NCBI GenBank assembly: GCA_025331565.1
Contig: JAFREQ010000009.1
Coordinates: 3,771,501-3,835,500, forward strand
Length of the DNA stretch: 64,000 bases
Direction of reading: 5' to 3'
Source: Holacanthus passer
Lineage: Eukaryota > Chordata > Actinopteri > Pomacanthidae
The position numbers were made by a program, and so were the translations under genes. Shown here piece by piece: positions 38,183 through 50,323 of this stretch (position 1 is its first letter; every line of letters begins with the position of its first letter). The notes beneath the pieces were generated by a model. It made no database searches, was not told where the DNA came from, and saw nothing but the letters and a program-made list of their open reading frames with translations.

Positions 38183-38188
38183 TTTATT
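38183..38188 (-). terminator. Possible cep78 polyadenylation signal (AATAAA)
   Basis: TTTATT on the plus strand, about 470 nucleotides beyond the cep78 stop codon, giving a 3' UTR of roughly 500 nucleotides. Chosen by position only. Confidence 0.35.
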
Positions 38189-38658
38189 AAAAACACAAAT
38201 TTCAGAGCAATTCACAACAAAGCATTCTGTTCTTGAAATAGATGATTGTAATTTTCTTTTGAGGTTTGATGCCTTCTCACATGAAACAAGTGTAAAATGC
38301 TTCTACAAAAAAACCTTACAAAAAAAAGGGTAAAATATAAATACAAAAATTTACATTGCATTTTTTGGCACATTTGTCTCATCAGTCAATAAATGATTTT
38401 CAACTCTACCTCTGTTTTGACTTAAATGCAACAAGATGTTTAATTGACTTCTAATGCCCTCTCCCTAAAATGAAACAACTGGGACTGAAGATGAAAAAAA
38501 TCATGGTCTTAATTCTAGACTTTAAAAAAAAAAGATTTATAAAACCGCAGACATTCTCAAAATGAACAACAATCTTCAGAAAGAACACAATGCACTTTCA
38601 GGAGAGGGCACTTAGAACACACACAGACAGAGCTTTTCATATTTCTCTGGTCAGCTGC

Positions 38659-39694
38659 TCAAAACAATTCACTGTCCGACTGCCCTCCCAGACCGCTCAG
38701 AGACCTGATCTGCCCTAAAGACTCCCTCCCAGGATAGTCCAACCTTTCTGACCCCAACTGACCAACTGTTACTAGCCTCCCCTTTCCCCTGTTCCTTGAC
38801 CCTACTGATCCAACAGACTCTGCCCTGTCACTTATAAGGTCACTAATGCTTGATCTTCCGGACAATCCACCATGAGAGCCATTGCTGTTGCTCTTGGGGT
38901 GGCTAGGCTGAGTCTGAAAAGTTTCCCCAAAGTAAACCTTATCAAAAGACTTTTGGCTACGGAAACTGTGCTCAGAACCTGAGTCATGTTGGGTAACAGG
39001 CTTTGAAAATTGATCTGGTTCCTCTTCTTCACCTACACCAGGGTCTACTGCAGGTCCAGACGCCTGATTGAAAGTCACATCTAGCAACTTGCCTTCATGC
39101 AAGGACTCCTTGCCAGAGGACAGAGACCTGGGAGTGGCGGTGTCAGCTGGTCTACTGGGGGGAGCAGGCAGGATGCTGTCTACCTAAAGACAGAAATTGG
39201 AGGTTTGATGAGAAAAATGGAGTAATAGACAAATAATTAAATAAACCATTTCCAGCTCCCTCCATTTCTCTGAGTAGCATGAGTGGCATGTTTTCAATAT
39301 GTATGAAAACGAACTTAGCTATGAAAAAGAACTTTGTGGTATCAAAAATATAAATCCTCAATCATGACATAGAGCCGGTGCCCAGTAGTTCAAGTTAATC
39401 CTAATTTCTCCACTTAATGCAGTTCAGCAGTGTTACAGCCCAGATGTTCAATGGAAATATTTTGGATGCAGTGCACACAAGTTTGTGGTGCTGTTGAACA
39501 ATTCATCCTGCAACCAAAACATAATATGTGCACATGTATCTGTGGTCTCGTATGTTCAAATAGACTCACTGTTTGAGACAACACACTGAAAAAAAGAGAA
39601 TTGTTAACCAACCTTAAAAAAAAACTTTTGATAACAAATGAAATAATTATTTTTCATATCAATTTCAAAGCAAGTGTTTTAATCTAACTTGTTA

Positions 39695-39744
<50 letters not shown>

Positions 39745-42700
39745 TATAAACTTAATTATATATAGATACAAACTTAATTACTTAACAATACTTAACATAA
39801 TTTACATTGGTTAACAATTTTCAATTTCAGTGCATGTAAAAACAAAAGAGGAACACTGTCTGTACAATCACATTGCAACATTTCCCAAACATTGCTTTGC
39901 ATAACCTTACCAAAGACAAAGCATTAGTCTTTGCCTGGACATCCTGATACTCCCCTCGCGTCAGTGATACTGCACAATGTGGTCCTATTGTCGAGGAGAG
40001 CTGAGGTCTTCCCAGAGGCTGGAAATCTGACTTGTCAATTCCAGCTATTGAAGCTAGCTGACCTAAGCTACAAAAATAGAGATTAAATGCATTAAAATGT
40101 CAGTAAGAGAGTTGGCACATGCATCTCATTCATGCACTACTGAAGTAAACACCAAAATAATCTAAGATATTGAATTGAGAAATGTAATTCTACAGATATA
40201 TTTTTCCACAACGTACATAAAATGTCCTAGAAATGCCATACCCATTAAGATGAAGAATCTTTGTATGTGGTGTAGACACAGTATGGCACTCGTGGCTTGT
40301 TCATACTGCAATATTCCAGTATAAAGCAATATTTTACTACTATAAAGATTTTCTATTGTGTGGACTTTGTCCTTTAACATGTTTTCAAAAAGTAACCAGA
40401 ATAAGGTCACAACAGTGAGAGAAGTGAGTGCCGCAGGCTTCAAGGATACTGGTTTCGTTCTTTCTACTGGGCAAATGAATGAAATAGTGGTTAACATGAG
40501 GAAGGAATGAGTCAGAGTGAAAGGTGAATTCAACTTGTAAAAGACAGCTCAAGCCTAGAAAGAAGCAAAAGTAAAAGTAAGAGCAAGAAAAAGTAAGATC
40601 AAACCCATGTTTAAGGATCATATTGAGTAGATTTTTGTCCCCACCTATTGACTGCAGCTTATGGCATTTCCATAACAACTCAACATCCTTTACCGAACCG
40701 GTGGTTCTGTCACAGTGACCTCTTCCTCTCAGAATGAAACTCTTTTGAGCAAGTTTACCAGCCACCAGGACCAAAACAAACAGACTCTGTTGCTATTGAA
40801 GAGCATCTCAGCATGAAACAGAACTCAATCACCAGTATTAACGGTAAAAGGACAATTCACAAAAGTCAGCCCAGCATTTTGGGAAATACATGTGTCACCT
40901 TACCGCCAGTGACATGAGGATATTCTTCCATGTTCTTATTCTTGTATACATACACAACAAAAATGCCTGACTGTTCCACTTTCACTTTGGATTATCAAGC
41001 AGTCCAGTATGATGGAAATCTACTACACAACTTGATGTGGTTTTTACACACATAAGCAAATTTAATGCTGTATTGATATCAAAAGAAATTTGAATAACCA
41101 AGTAGTTGATCAACAAATATTAAAGATGCACGTGTGTGTGTGAGTGAGTGTGTGTGTATAATGTATATATATTCTGTATGTAATTTTCTTTTAGATTTCA
41201 AATTTTGAGTTTTTAATGTCCACTGACGTAATGAGAATAAATGATGACTAGAAAACAACGTGCACATTCTCATCCTTTTTAACAGAGCATGGCTGGACAT
41301 TACCAGTAGAAGGGTCCATCAACCTCCACAGAACAGATTAGCACAGTTAATATTAGATATTGCCAGGTTAATTCCTCATGTTAGAGGTGGATGCAAGGTC
41401 ACAGGTGAATTATGTTAATTGTTCTAACAATATAACATTTTTAATTGTTTTACTTGTTACACACAACATCTATTACATGTCTGTCCATCCTAGGAGAGGG
41501 ATCCCTCCACCTGTTACTCTTCCTGTTAAAGAGCTTTTGGGTGAGTTTTTCCCTTATTTAAATTGAGAGTCTCAGGAAAGAGAGCCCCTTGAAGCAAATT
41601 TGTGATCTGTGATATTGGGCTGTAAAAAAAAAAGGACTTGATATATGATTGTAAATTAAGTACCCTGTGCATTTCTTTATTGTCGGTCGACAAAATAAGC
41701 AACTTTTAAAGAGTGATTAAAAATAAATAATTGTTATTGTTGTTCCAAAAAGAATACAATAATATTGTAAACAAAATTCAATGAAGGTACATTAACAGTT
41801 AAATTAAAAAACAACTTTCTGTGGGGATTCAGTCAGAATGAAACTTGATTTTGACCCAGGGATTGTCACAATTTGGCAGGTGGAAAAAGCCAGTATGACT
41901 AAAGCAAATGGTGGAAAAAAACAGAATGACCAGAGTTACAAAATGTAACTGAACATTCAATTGTTAAATAAAGACATTCTTCAAGCCACCTAGACCCAGA
42001 ACCAAACTGGCACAGTCCAAGTCAAAAGAGAAACGTTGTACTGGCCAGTTTTAAGAATACCCACCCAGCATCCTTGAGGAGATCCAGGAAAGCATGGAAC
42101 TTGGTAAAAGAGCTCTCAATGCTCTCGAGGACTGCCTCATCTTCAAGAGCACTGATAGCAGGTGGTGCTGATGCAGAGCCAGCGGCTGCAAGTGATTCTG
42201 ACAGGGAGAGGTTGGTGTTACGAAGACGGGCATTCTCCAATTCAAACTGAATAGAAATAAGAGAAAGAGTGAATAAAATGAGATCTTGAAACCAGCCAGT
42301 TTGTTCATTTACAAAAGCATTTATATGAACATACCATACTGTAACTTAGACCCTTGGGCAACCATTACATCCAAGTATTTCAAAAGCATGTCACTTAATT
42401 TAGAGCTATAAGCACTATCCAGAATCAACTTCAATGTGGCTGTCCTAAAATTATATAGTGTTTCCCCTTATGCAACTAACTGTTCGATGATCAACTCTGC
42501 TGCCATGTAAAACATCTCCCCAAATGCAATTAACTCGCTATCTCTACTTTAAGCAGCCAGAGTCAGGGACGAGCAAGACTTATAAATCAAACACCAAATC
42601 AAATTTTCAGATGAGTTTGGTAAGAAAGGAAAGGCTGATGATGGTCATGATAAATTGAGGTGAGCTGGATAAAATTAAAAGAGGAGGAGGAGGAGGGATA

Positions 42701-45700
42701 GGTATTTTGTCACCTGTATGTGAAAAATGAAAAAGCTTAACAGGAGTTAGTGTATCTATCAAGTGCTTTACTTCATGTATTCCATTATTAGACAGGATGA
42801 CAGGTCTGTCTGGGTGGGTCTTGAAGCATTTTATTAAACGCAATTCGACATCTACAATTGCGTAAAAATACATGTCTAAAACCCTTCTCATTTAAACAAA
42901 CACCTTAAATTTCTTCTGGTGACCCAAATTGAAACTCCTAGGGGGAAACACTGAACTATATAATGTCAGCCTGCAATAATAGCCTGCCGTATCATAACAT
43001 AGTTCAGCACTAACAACATCTCTAAAATTAGGGTTGTCCACAAACTTCACATCCAGAGCGCATTCCTCAGCTTATTCAAGCTGGTAACTGCTGCACAGAA
43101 AAGTTGCAGTAGAGGGGGAAAAAAGGCATTTTTGAGATTATCATTACCTCCATGAGCCTTGACTCAGCTTTCAGTCTGGCTCTGCGCTCCTCTGCCAGCC
43201 TCAAACGCAACTCTTTTAGCTCCATCTGCAGGGCATGCATAAGAACACACACACACACATACACAGCATGTGAAGAGTAAAGAAATCAGGTCTGAAAAAC
43301 TTTGCCTTTGTCCTTTCTGCAAAACTTAAAAAGTTCCACAAAGTTTGGGAACCAGCCTGATGTGACTAACCTGCAGACGTTCAAACTGCCGTCCAGTGAT
43401 CCTGTCCATGAGACTAAGTGAAGATGGTCTCTGCTCCACTTCCACCACAACTTCTTCCTCTTCCTCACCCTCCTTTCCCTCTGAATCTGACTCCACTGTA
43501 ACCTTCACAGTAGCTGCACCCTAATGAGAACCATGCATTTCAACAGATGAAGATAAAAGTTTGAATCAAAATCCCTTTTGTCAAAATTTGACAGTTGTTA
43601 ATTGGGCTCTGTTCCATTTTCTACTCCTGAAAGTCTCTAGCAAATATATAAATGATTTGAAATTGATCCAATCCATACTTGACTGAGATAATGCTGCAGT
43701 AACACACTGTACATAAATGAAAGAAGACTCACCTGAAAGCTTTGATCCATCACACTGACTCCAGGAGGCATACCTCTGCAACAAATGCATCCAACATAAT
43801 ATTAGTCTTTCATTCACTGAGCGCCAGCACAGCAGTGGCTGATGAGTGCTCTGTAAATATAAGACATGTAATCATTTTATATCAAACTTAAAGTATTTTA
43901 TTTAAGTCTATTAATGTTGGATCAGGGGTGGATCAACTCACTTTCAAACCAGACGCCACAAATGGAACAAATGCACTCCAGTTCGATCTGATAATTTTGT
44001 TCATCAATGCTTTAAAATTAGAAATAGGATGTCTTAAATGTATAAATAGAGTAGTGTTTGTTTGTTTCACAAAATACAAAATGGTTTGCAAACAGCTCCT
44101 CACCTCTGGCGTCCAGCCCGTGCAGCAGCACGCCAAGGCACGTAACGGGAGCGGGAATACGGCTTCTGTGACTGAGCAACGCCTGAACTTCGCCCACCAG
44201 GAGATGATCCTTTACGAGGGGCTGCACCAGAAACAGAGCCATGAGAAGAACTGGAATTGATCTTGGTTCTGTGGTATGTCTACTCATTCCTTATAATGGC
44301 CACTAGGACACAGAAAGGCTTATCATGATTTAATAAATGCAAGAATTACTGGTAATAAGGGGGTGATGTACTGTATGAATCCATGAGCTTTACTTCTAAA
44401 AAGGCAGGTCGTAAACACAGAGGCAAAAGGAATTATAGGCTGACGACTCCGACTAAAAATTATTTCAGCTACTGTATCGGTAATGAAACGGCATGGTTTT
44501 CACTAAAGGCATCTAAACACCATCAAAAACATTTCCACATTTCCTTTTGCAATGGTCAGTAGAGCTATCTTGAATAACAAAGGGAGAACATGATGAAAAT
44601 GAATTATGCTCTTACCAGTTCTCAAGATGACTCAAAAGCCAAAAGAAGTCAGAAAGAGATAATATGAGTATGAGATAACAGACGCTATCTCAAAAAGATT
44701 CAAAGAGATCCAAGACTGACTGCTGCGCTCTGTTTGCAAAGGCTGGAGACTTGCAGAGTTGCATTTCAACTATGTATAAATGCCAAATTGGCAGCTTTGG
44801 AGTCTGAATCTGTTTTAGGTCAGTCTGGGAAAATCAGCCATTTTAGTTTTCACTCACAGCCACAATGCAAGACCATTTTATGAGGTTCATAAAGCACTGA
44901 TACAAAATTATTTGCCAATGTTAACAAAATAGAAAAGTGTGTCAAGTGTGTTTTCTTTACAAGCTGATTGTGTTGTCATCACCACAAATATTTGTTGTTT
45001 TCTCTGACAAGGGATACAATGACCCTGCCTGTTTCAAATCACAGACAGGTGCTTATGTTTGATGTAGCATTGTGAGAAACAAGAAAAAATGTGTACACAC
45101 ACCTATCCTGAATGTAGCTCTTCCTCTGACTGCACGGGGTAAGGCTTGCCTCTTGGGACCAGAAGCTCTTTGTGGCTCTGTGGCTGCAGGCTTGATCCAG
45201 CAGTACTGCAGTTCAACATAAAGAAGATAAAAGCCATGGGCACAAATTTGCAACGAATATGAAGCATATATGTAATTACACCACTCGTTCAATTGGAATT
45301 TAAACTATTATTTCTTAGACTTTGATGGTGACATTAACTCCAGATACTCACTTCTGGTGACTGTCCATCAGCATTCATCAGCACTTTCTCTATTATAGTT
45401 TTAATTAGGACCTTGTCTGTAAAGGAAATAAAGGATATTCAGCAAGGAAATGTTTTTTCCATAGATATTTCTAAACAGATTATTAAATTAATTACTGTGT
45501 TATATTGCAATCATAGCTGTTTTCTTGTATGAAAACACTACATATTGGAAAGTTGGTTCAAATTAGTATACAATTAGGACACAGCTAAATAACACTAACA
45601 ACGCGCTAGCTGCACCTAGAGGCTGCAATGTTTATTACACTCACAATACAAAAGTGCTGTGCGGAACAAACAGCACACCAATAATATATATTATGATTCT

Positions 45701-47745
45701 GGTTAAGGTAGCTTCTTACCAACTAAAGGGTTACTACGAATATCCAGTACGCAAAGAGCAGAATTAGTTTTCAAGGCCTCCAGCAAGCGACGAGCTCCTT
45801 CACTGGACAGACCACACCTCTGTAGGTCCACAGCTGTTAAACAAGTCACAAAACAGAAACAGAAAATGTGAGCAAAATTCAAACAAAGAGGGAAAGAGCA
45901 AGAAAAAAAACAAACTCTTCTCCAACCCAACTAATACTGACCTTTAAGCCAGAGGTCCTCCACCAGTTCATGAGCAAGAGCAGCAGCACCTCGGTCCCCA
46001 ATCAAAGTGTTACAGTTAAGGGTGATACGGCGGAGACCTCCCATTCCCTCAAACTGTGGCTGCCGATACCTCAGCGACTCTGCCCATGCTGTACCATGCC
46101 TCTGCATTCCCTGATGCTGAGAAAACAATTACAAGGGTCTTGGTTTATGAGTAGTGACTAAGTACACGTCACTACAGTAGATACAGTCCATAACACAAAG
46201 ACTAAAAAATGACATACTACACCTTGATGATGTTGGCCATATGCTCTGCCCCTCTCCAGGTGAGATTGCATCCTGTGAAATCTACCGTCTTGATGCTTGT
46301 AGAATATTTAACACTTTGGCAAATGACTGAAACATATGAAAATGGCAGTTACAAAGACAGCATGCTCACATATAGTAGAATAAAATACATATCACTGTGA
46401 ATATACATACCCTCTAAGCCCTCATCACTGATTGGACAGTTAGCCAGAGATAGGTTTTCCAAGGAAATACTTTTCGCCAAACCCTGGAATAGAACATTAT
46501 TATTTTTAGTTCTTACTGGGTTTCACTCTAAAACAGACCAGCTTTTGGATCAATATTTACCCGGGTTTTATGTCTCACACATTCAAAAGATATTTTTATT
46601 CCTTCAAGATGACAGTATTCACCGTAGTTTACAGTAAACAGGCTTATTTCTGAACACTCGCAACTCAGAAATTGATTCAGTAGCAGAGTGAAGAGAATAG
46701 TCCGGAATAAATACAAATGAGCTTCTGATTCTGTGTCAGTCTCTCTAAATAAGTAAAAAACAACAACAACAATAAAACAGTTAAAACTTCACTGTTTATG
46801 CTCATATCCTCAGTTTGTTTTTACCTTTGTTAAGGTAATGAGGTCCCTCTCTCTCAGTGGGAGTCCATTAAGCTGCAGAGTCTTGAGGTTAGCAGAGACA
46901 GTCAGACACTCTCTGAGGGCCTTGCACAACTTAAATGTCATGTCCTTAGAGCGAATGGCTGGGATCTTCTTCCTGACGCTAGACTTATAGTACCTTCTAT
47001 CTGAAATTGGTGGTGATATGATTAATGTTTCAATGCAAAATTAATAAGTCATTCAAGTTTCTAAATTAACTTGCATACATATATACATAACATAGGTAAT
47101 TAAGAAGGTATAAACTTTTTTTCCAGTGTTACTTGATGCACCAGGTTTATTTTCTGCCTTACCTGTGTCTCCAGAACTCAGACTAGTTTGGTATGTGCTG
47201 CTTATTGCAATGTGGTGCAGGTGTTTGTTTATGCAGATAGAGCTGAGAATGGGTGGCCAGTCTGTGAGTTTGACCCTGTCTCCATTAAAGTCTAGCATCC
47301 CTTTGTCAAGGTTCATCTTAACAGCAGGGAGCGGGACTGATTCCTGTCTGGCACAGGCAAAGTCATAGTATGCCATAAAGTCCTGGGCACCCCGCTGCCG
47401 AATGTGGGCACGTCTTGAACCATCTTTGACCTAGGAAGAAAAGTTAAAAAGCCCATGAGATCTTATCCACTCCTCTGGTACTGATGGTAAAATTGTGAAT
47501 GAAATAAAAAATGTATATATCTCAATCATTTTGTTTTTATATATTAAATGGCTGCCTCAATCCAATTCTTGATTTCTGCTATTTTAAACATGTATTTGCA
47601 TATAAGGTCAATATCCTCAGAATAGATTACTTAGGTATAGGTTCATAATTCTTCAAGTCTGTCTTAAAACAATAGTCAGGTGGCCATATGTACATTGAAA
47701 CAGGTTTTCCTTGTTGTAATCATTCCTTCTGTTCATACTGACCAT
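38659..47745 (-). CDS. cep78: Centrosomal protein of 78 kDa
   Basis: Centriolar leucine-rich-repeat protein that works with the EDD-DYRK2-DDB1-VprBP ubiquitin ligase to limit CP110 and permit ciliogenesis; human loss causes cone-rod dystrophy with hearing loss. Minus-strand exons: 47743-47745 (ATG only, proposed), 47163-47430, 46825-47000, 46411-46483, 46223-46326, 45942-46116, 45720-45833, 45352-45416, 45103-45205, 44104-44221, 43733-43775, 43371-43520, 43148-43225, 42065-42246, 39911-40067, 38659-39183. They join to 777 residues (human about 690-720). Leucine-rich repeats cover about residues 95-310 ([47 protein letters not shown]). An acidic run follows at about 430, a coiled coil at 465-505, and the conserved [19 protein letters not shown] near 536-555. 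The last 174 residues, Ser/Gly-rich and ending DSELF, sit in one exon. If the ATG exon is wrong, translation could start at the Met of [11 protein letters not shown]. Confidence 0.92.
39699..39742 (+). repeat. (TA)22 microsatellite in the last cep78 intron
   Basis: Twenty-two uninterrupted TA units followed by related 'tagata' copies. Able to extrude as a cruciform; likely polymorphic. Confidence 0.93.
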
Positions 47746-47794
47746 TAAAAGATCTCTTCCTGTTGTGCTTCCAATGACAAAATCCACAGTCCTC
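47743..47794 (-). other. cep78: Proposed cep78 exon 2: 5' leader plus start codon
   Basis: A 52-nt candidate exon. The minus strand has a good acceptor (cttctacacag) at its 5' edge and a GTCAGT donor directly after an ATG at its 3' edge. Joined to the next exon this gives M then [18 protein letters not shown], the same distance from the conserved [10 protein letters not shown] block as the N terminus of human CEP78 within a few residues. The open frame continues upstream of the ATG in genomic DNA, but I see nothing family-like there. Confidence 0.45.
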
Positions 47795-48714
47795 CTGTGT
47801 AGAAGTTCGACAAATAAAGTGAGTATGTTCCTGAAGCTTTGACCCCCATCAGTTACATTTGGTGCACAATAGGAAGGAATCTCTTCAGGGCCAGTATGAA
47901 CAGGGGGAATAATTAAAAAAAGAAAAAAAAATATTTCATTGTACATATGGGCACCTGACTATTGTTTTAAGACCAAAAAGTTGAACACATTGTTTATCAC
48001 TTGTACTAACTTTAATTTCAGTGATTTGGTCTATTCTGTGTTACCTCAAGCATCATAAATAAAATGATAACAACTGAGCCACAGTGTGCAGATTTTTGAT
48101 TTGACACATCTATCTGCAAGAGTTGATGGTGTCTGTAAGACTTAATTGTACAATAACTTGACTACTGAACTTTAAGACATCTTTGGTGTTGGGTAACAAA
48201 ACGTTTTGGCCAACGTTGAGCAATTTATGACCGGTCAGATTCTGTGAAATGATTTGTAATAGTACAAGAGTTTTCTGATCATACATTCTGATATCCGTAG
48301 TTTACAAATATGGTGACCCCATATAGGTATGTTTGACTAGAAAGAAATAGGACAACATATTTTAACAGCTCTGAAATCAGAAACAGGAGATCAGTAGTGA
48401 ATAATTGTGTCTGTAGAGCAACATCTTAACTCTCAACTAATCCCCCTTTCCTCCATAACTGACCTAAGGAAGAGCTAAAGACAACGGGTCACAGATTTCA
48501 GTGTAACACCTGAACCTCAACGTTAAACCTTAAAGTAACTGAAAGGCTGAAAGACAGCTTGGTTAGCCCATGTTTCCAGAAACTAGCTAGGTTGTAGCTA
48601 AGCTCCAAGCAACCGTCTCTAGGGCGCTACTGACAAACCGTTAACGGTCGTGTTTTCAGCTGTACTTTTATGCATTATCAAATAACATTACAAACATAAA
48701 ATGCTTTAATATAC

Positions 48715-48900
48715 CTTCCACGTGTACCTGGATGTTCTATCCTCGTTCTCTCGTTTGATTTTAATCACTGTCTGATAACTTGCGGTCTGTTATTTTTGAC
48801 GATGCTCACAGTCGCTCAAAAGTGGCGCTGTTGTGCCAGTAAAGCCACGCCCACTTCTCTTCCTCACTGCCGTCTGTGTGAGTCCATCTAGAACCCTGCT
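48715..48900 (-). promoter_or_regulatory. cep78: cep78 promoter and probable non-coding first exon
   Basis: A minus-strand donor after CACGTGGAAG (exon edge 48715, intron starting GTATAT) follows about 85 bases with no ATG. Upstream, 48800-48900 is CpG- and GC-richer than its surroundings and has no TATA box. The next 1.2 kb (48900-50140) separates this promoter from that of the divergent receptor gene; it holds (AAT)n runs and AT-rich sequence but no gene. Confidence 0.5.
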
Positions 48901-50139
48901 GCCACCTATCGACGCGGAGGCACAAATCATTGTCGTCATCATTATCTTCCTCTGATAATAATAATAATAATCTTCGTTGTTTTTGAGAGGCGGTTGCATC
49001 CAAATGTTACTATTGGATTTGAAAAAGACTAAATTCTCCTATCTAATCTAAATTAAAAAATAAGATAAAGAGATAAAAAAAAAATAAAGATAAAGATTAC
49101 TTACAAACTAACCCTCTGACAGGACCTGAAAGCCTGTCTCATCAGCTACTGCACTTCCTCTCCATTAATTTCCACGATATCCAAAAACTTTCTCACAGCA
49201 TTAACAACTATGTCTATTCTCCCAGACTCTGATAATCATTCCTTGAGTGGGGTGTGTTGTAGTGCACATGATGCATTAAAATTCACAGAAATTTATTTTT
49301 GGATGGCAAGAAAGTGTACAGTTTATTTTATCTGTTAAATACACAATATATCAATCTAAATAGCACAAACATTAGTTAATTTGATGGAGATATACAGTAT
49401 TTTAAGAAAGAACACAGGAACTAACAAGCCCAAATACTGAGTGCTATTGATTAAATTGTAACCCCAATGGCAAGCTGACCTATATTATCTTTCGGTAGAA
49501 TCATACCATCCTCGTATTATTCTACGTCATCAATATTTATGTTATCTATATGCTACAAACACTGGATTCCTTCCTTCTGCACATGCAGTACATGTTTTTA
49601 AATGCACAATTCCTGTATGTGACATAACGTATTGGAACATATAGATTTGCTTTTGAAGTTGATTTCTTTAATTTATCACTCGTTTTATTTCAATAACATT
49701 TCAAATATGTTATTAGGCTATGGGAATAAAATACCGGGTTTACGTTATAAGGCAACACAATTTTCTTTTTCCAAATGTCTTCATTATTGTCACTCTAATA
49801 AGCTTTTTGCTCGCAAAACGCACGTATTCTAGGGTGCATTTGGGTCCCACAAAAAAGTCATCTAAATTTAAATGTGGGTGTATCACACGTTATAGCGTAT
49901 GAAAGGTTACTTCGCATGTGAAAAATCATTACAGGAGTTGGTGTTTATTGAAATGATCACCATTCCATTTATTTTCATGTCATTCTAGTTGCATAGGCAT
50001 TGGAGAGCAGAAAATCTGTAAAACCTGCTCCTGACAGTGGTCTGGAAGGGTATCGTGACCATTTTCATGACCCTCGCCTCGTTTTTTCCTGTGTGACCTT
50101 AACGCAGCACGACAACGCCCTCTCCCCTGTGCCAAACAG

Positions 50140-50323
50140 TATAGTCGTACCCGATTGGACAGCGCCAGCGTCAATCAAACGCCTGGTTCGCTCTATTCCA
50201 GGAATCCCAACCTATTCTGGATTCATTTTGGGAAAAGTCTAAGTAAGAAACACCGAGACAGAAACTGGATTGTTGGATTTATAACCGAAACAACACTGAA
50301 GAGGATCTCTTGCTACATCAGAG
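50140..50323 (+). promoter_or_regulatory. Candidate upstream promoter and non-coding exon 1 of the receptor gene
   Basis: A reverse CCAAT box (gattgg, 50152-50157) and CpG-containing sequence are followed by about 80 bases without ATG that end in a good donor, cagag|gtaatt, at 50323/50324. Position and strand suit a first 5' UTR exon for the LIFR-type gene 7 kb downstream. The transcription start cannot be placed exactly. Confidence 0.4.

Noticed and set aside
39699..39742. (TA)n as a possible origin or attachment site
   Set aside because: A plain dinucleotide microsatellite in a fish intron; nothing else supports a replication or integration role.
47746..47946. In-frame upstream extension of the cep78 ATG (about 66 more codons)
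   Set aside because: No similarity to the CEP78 N terminus and it crosses a good acceptor; more likely leader and intron.
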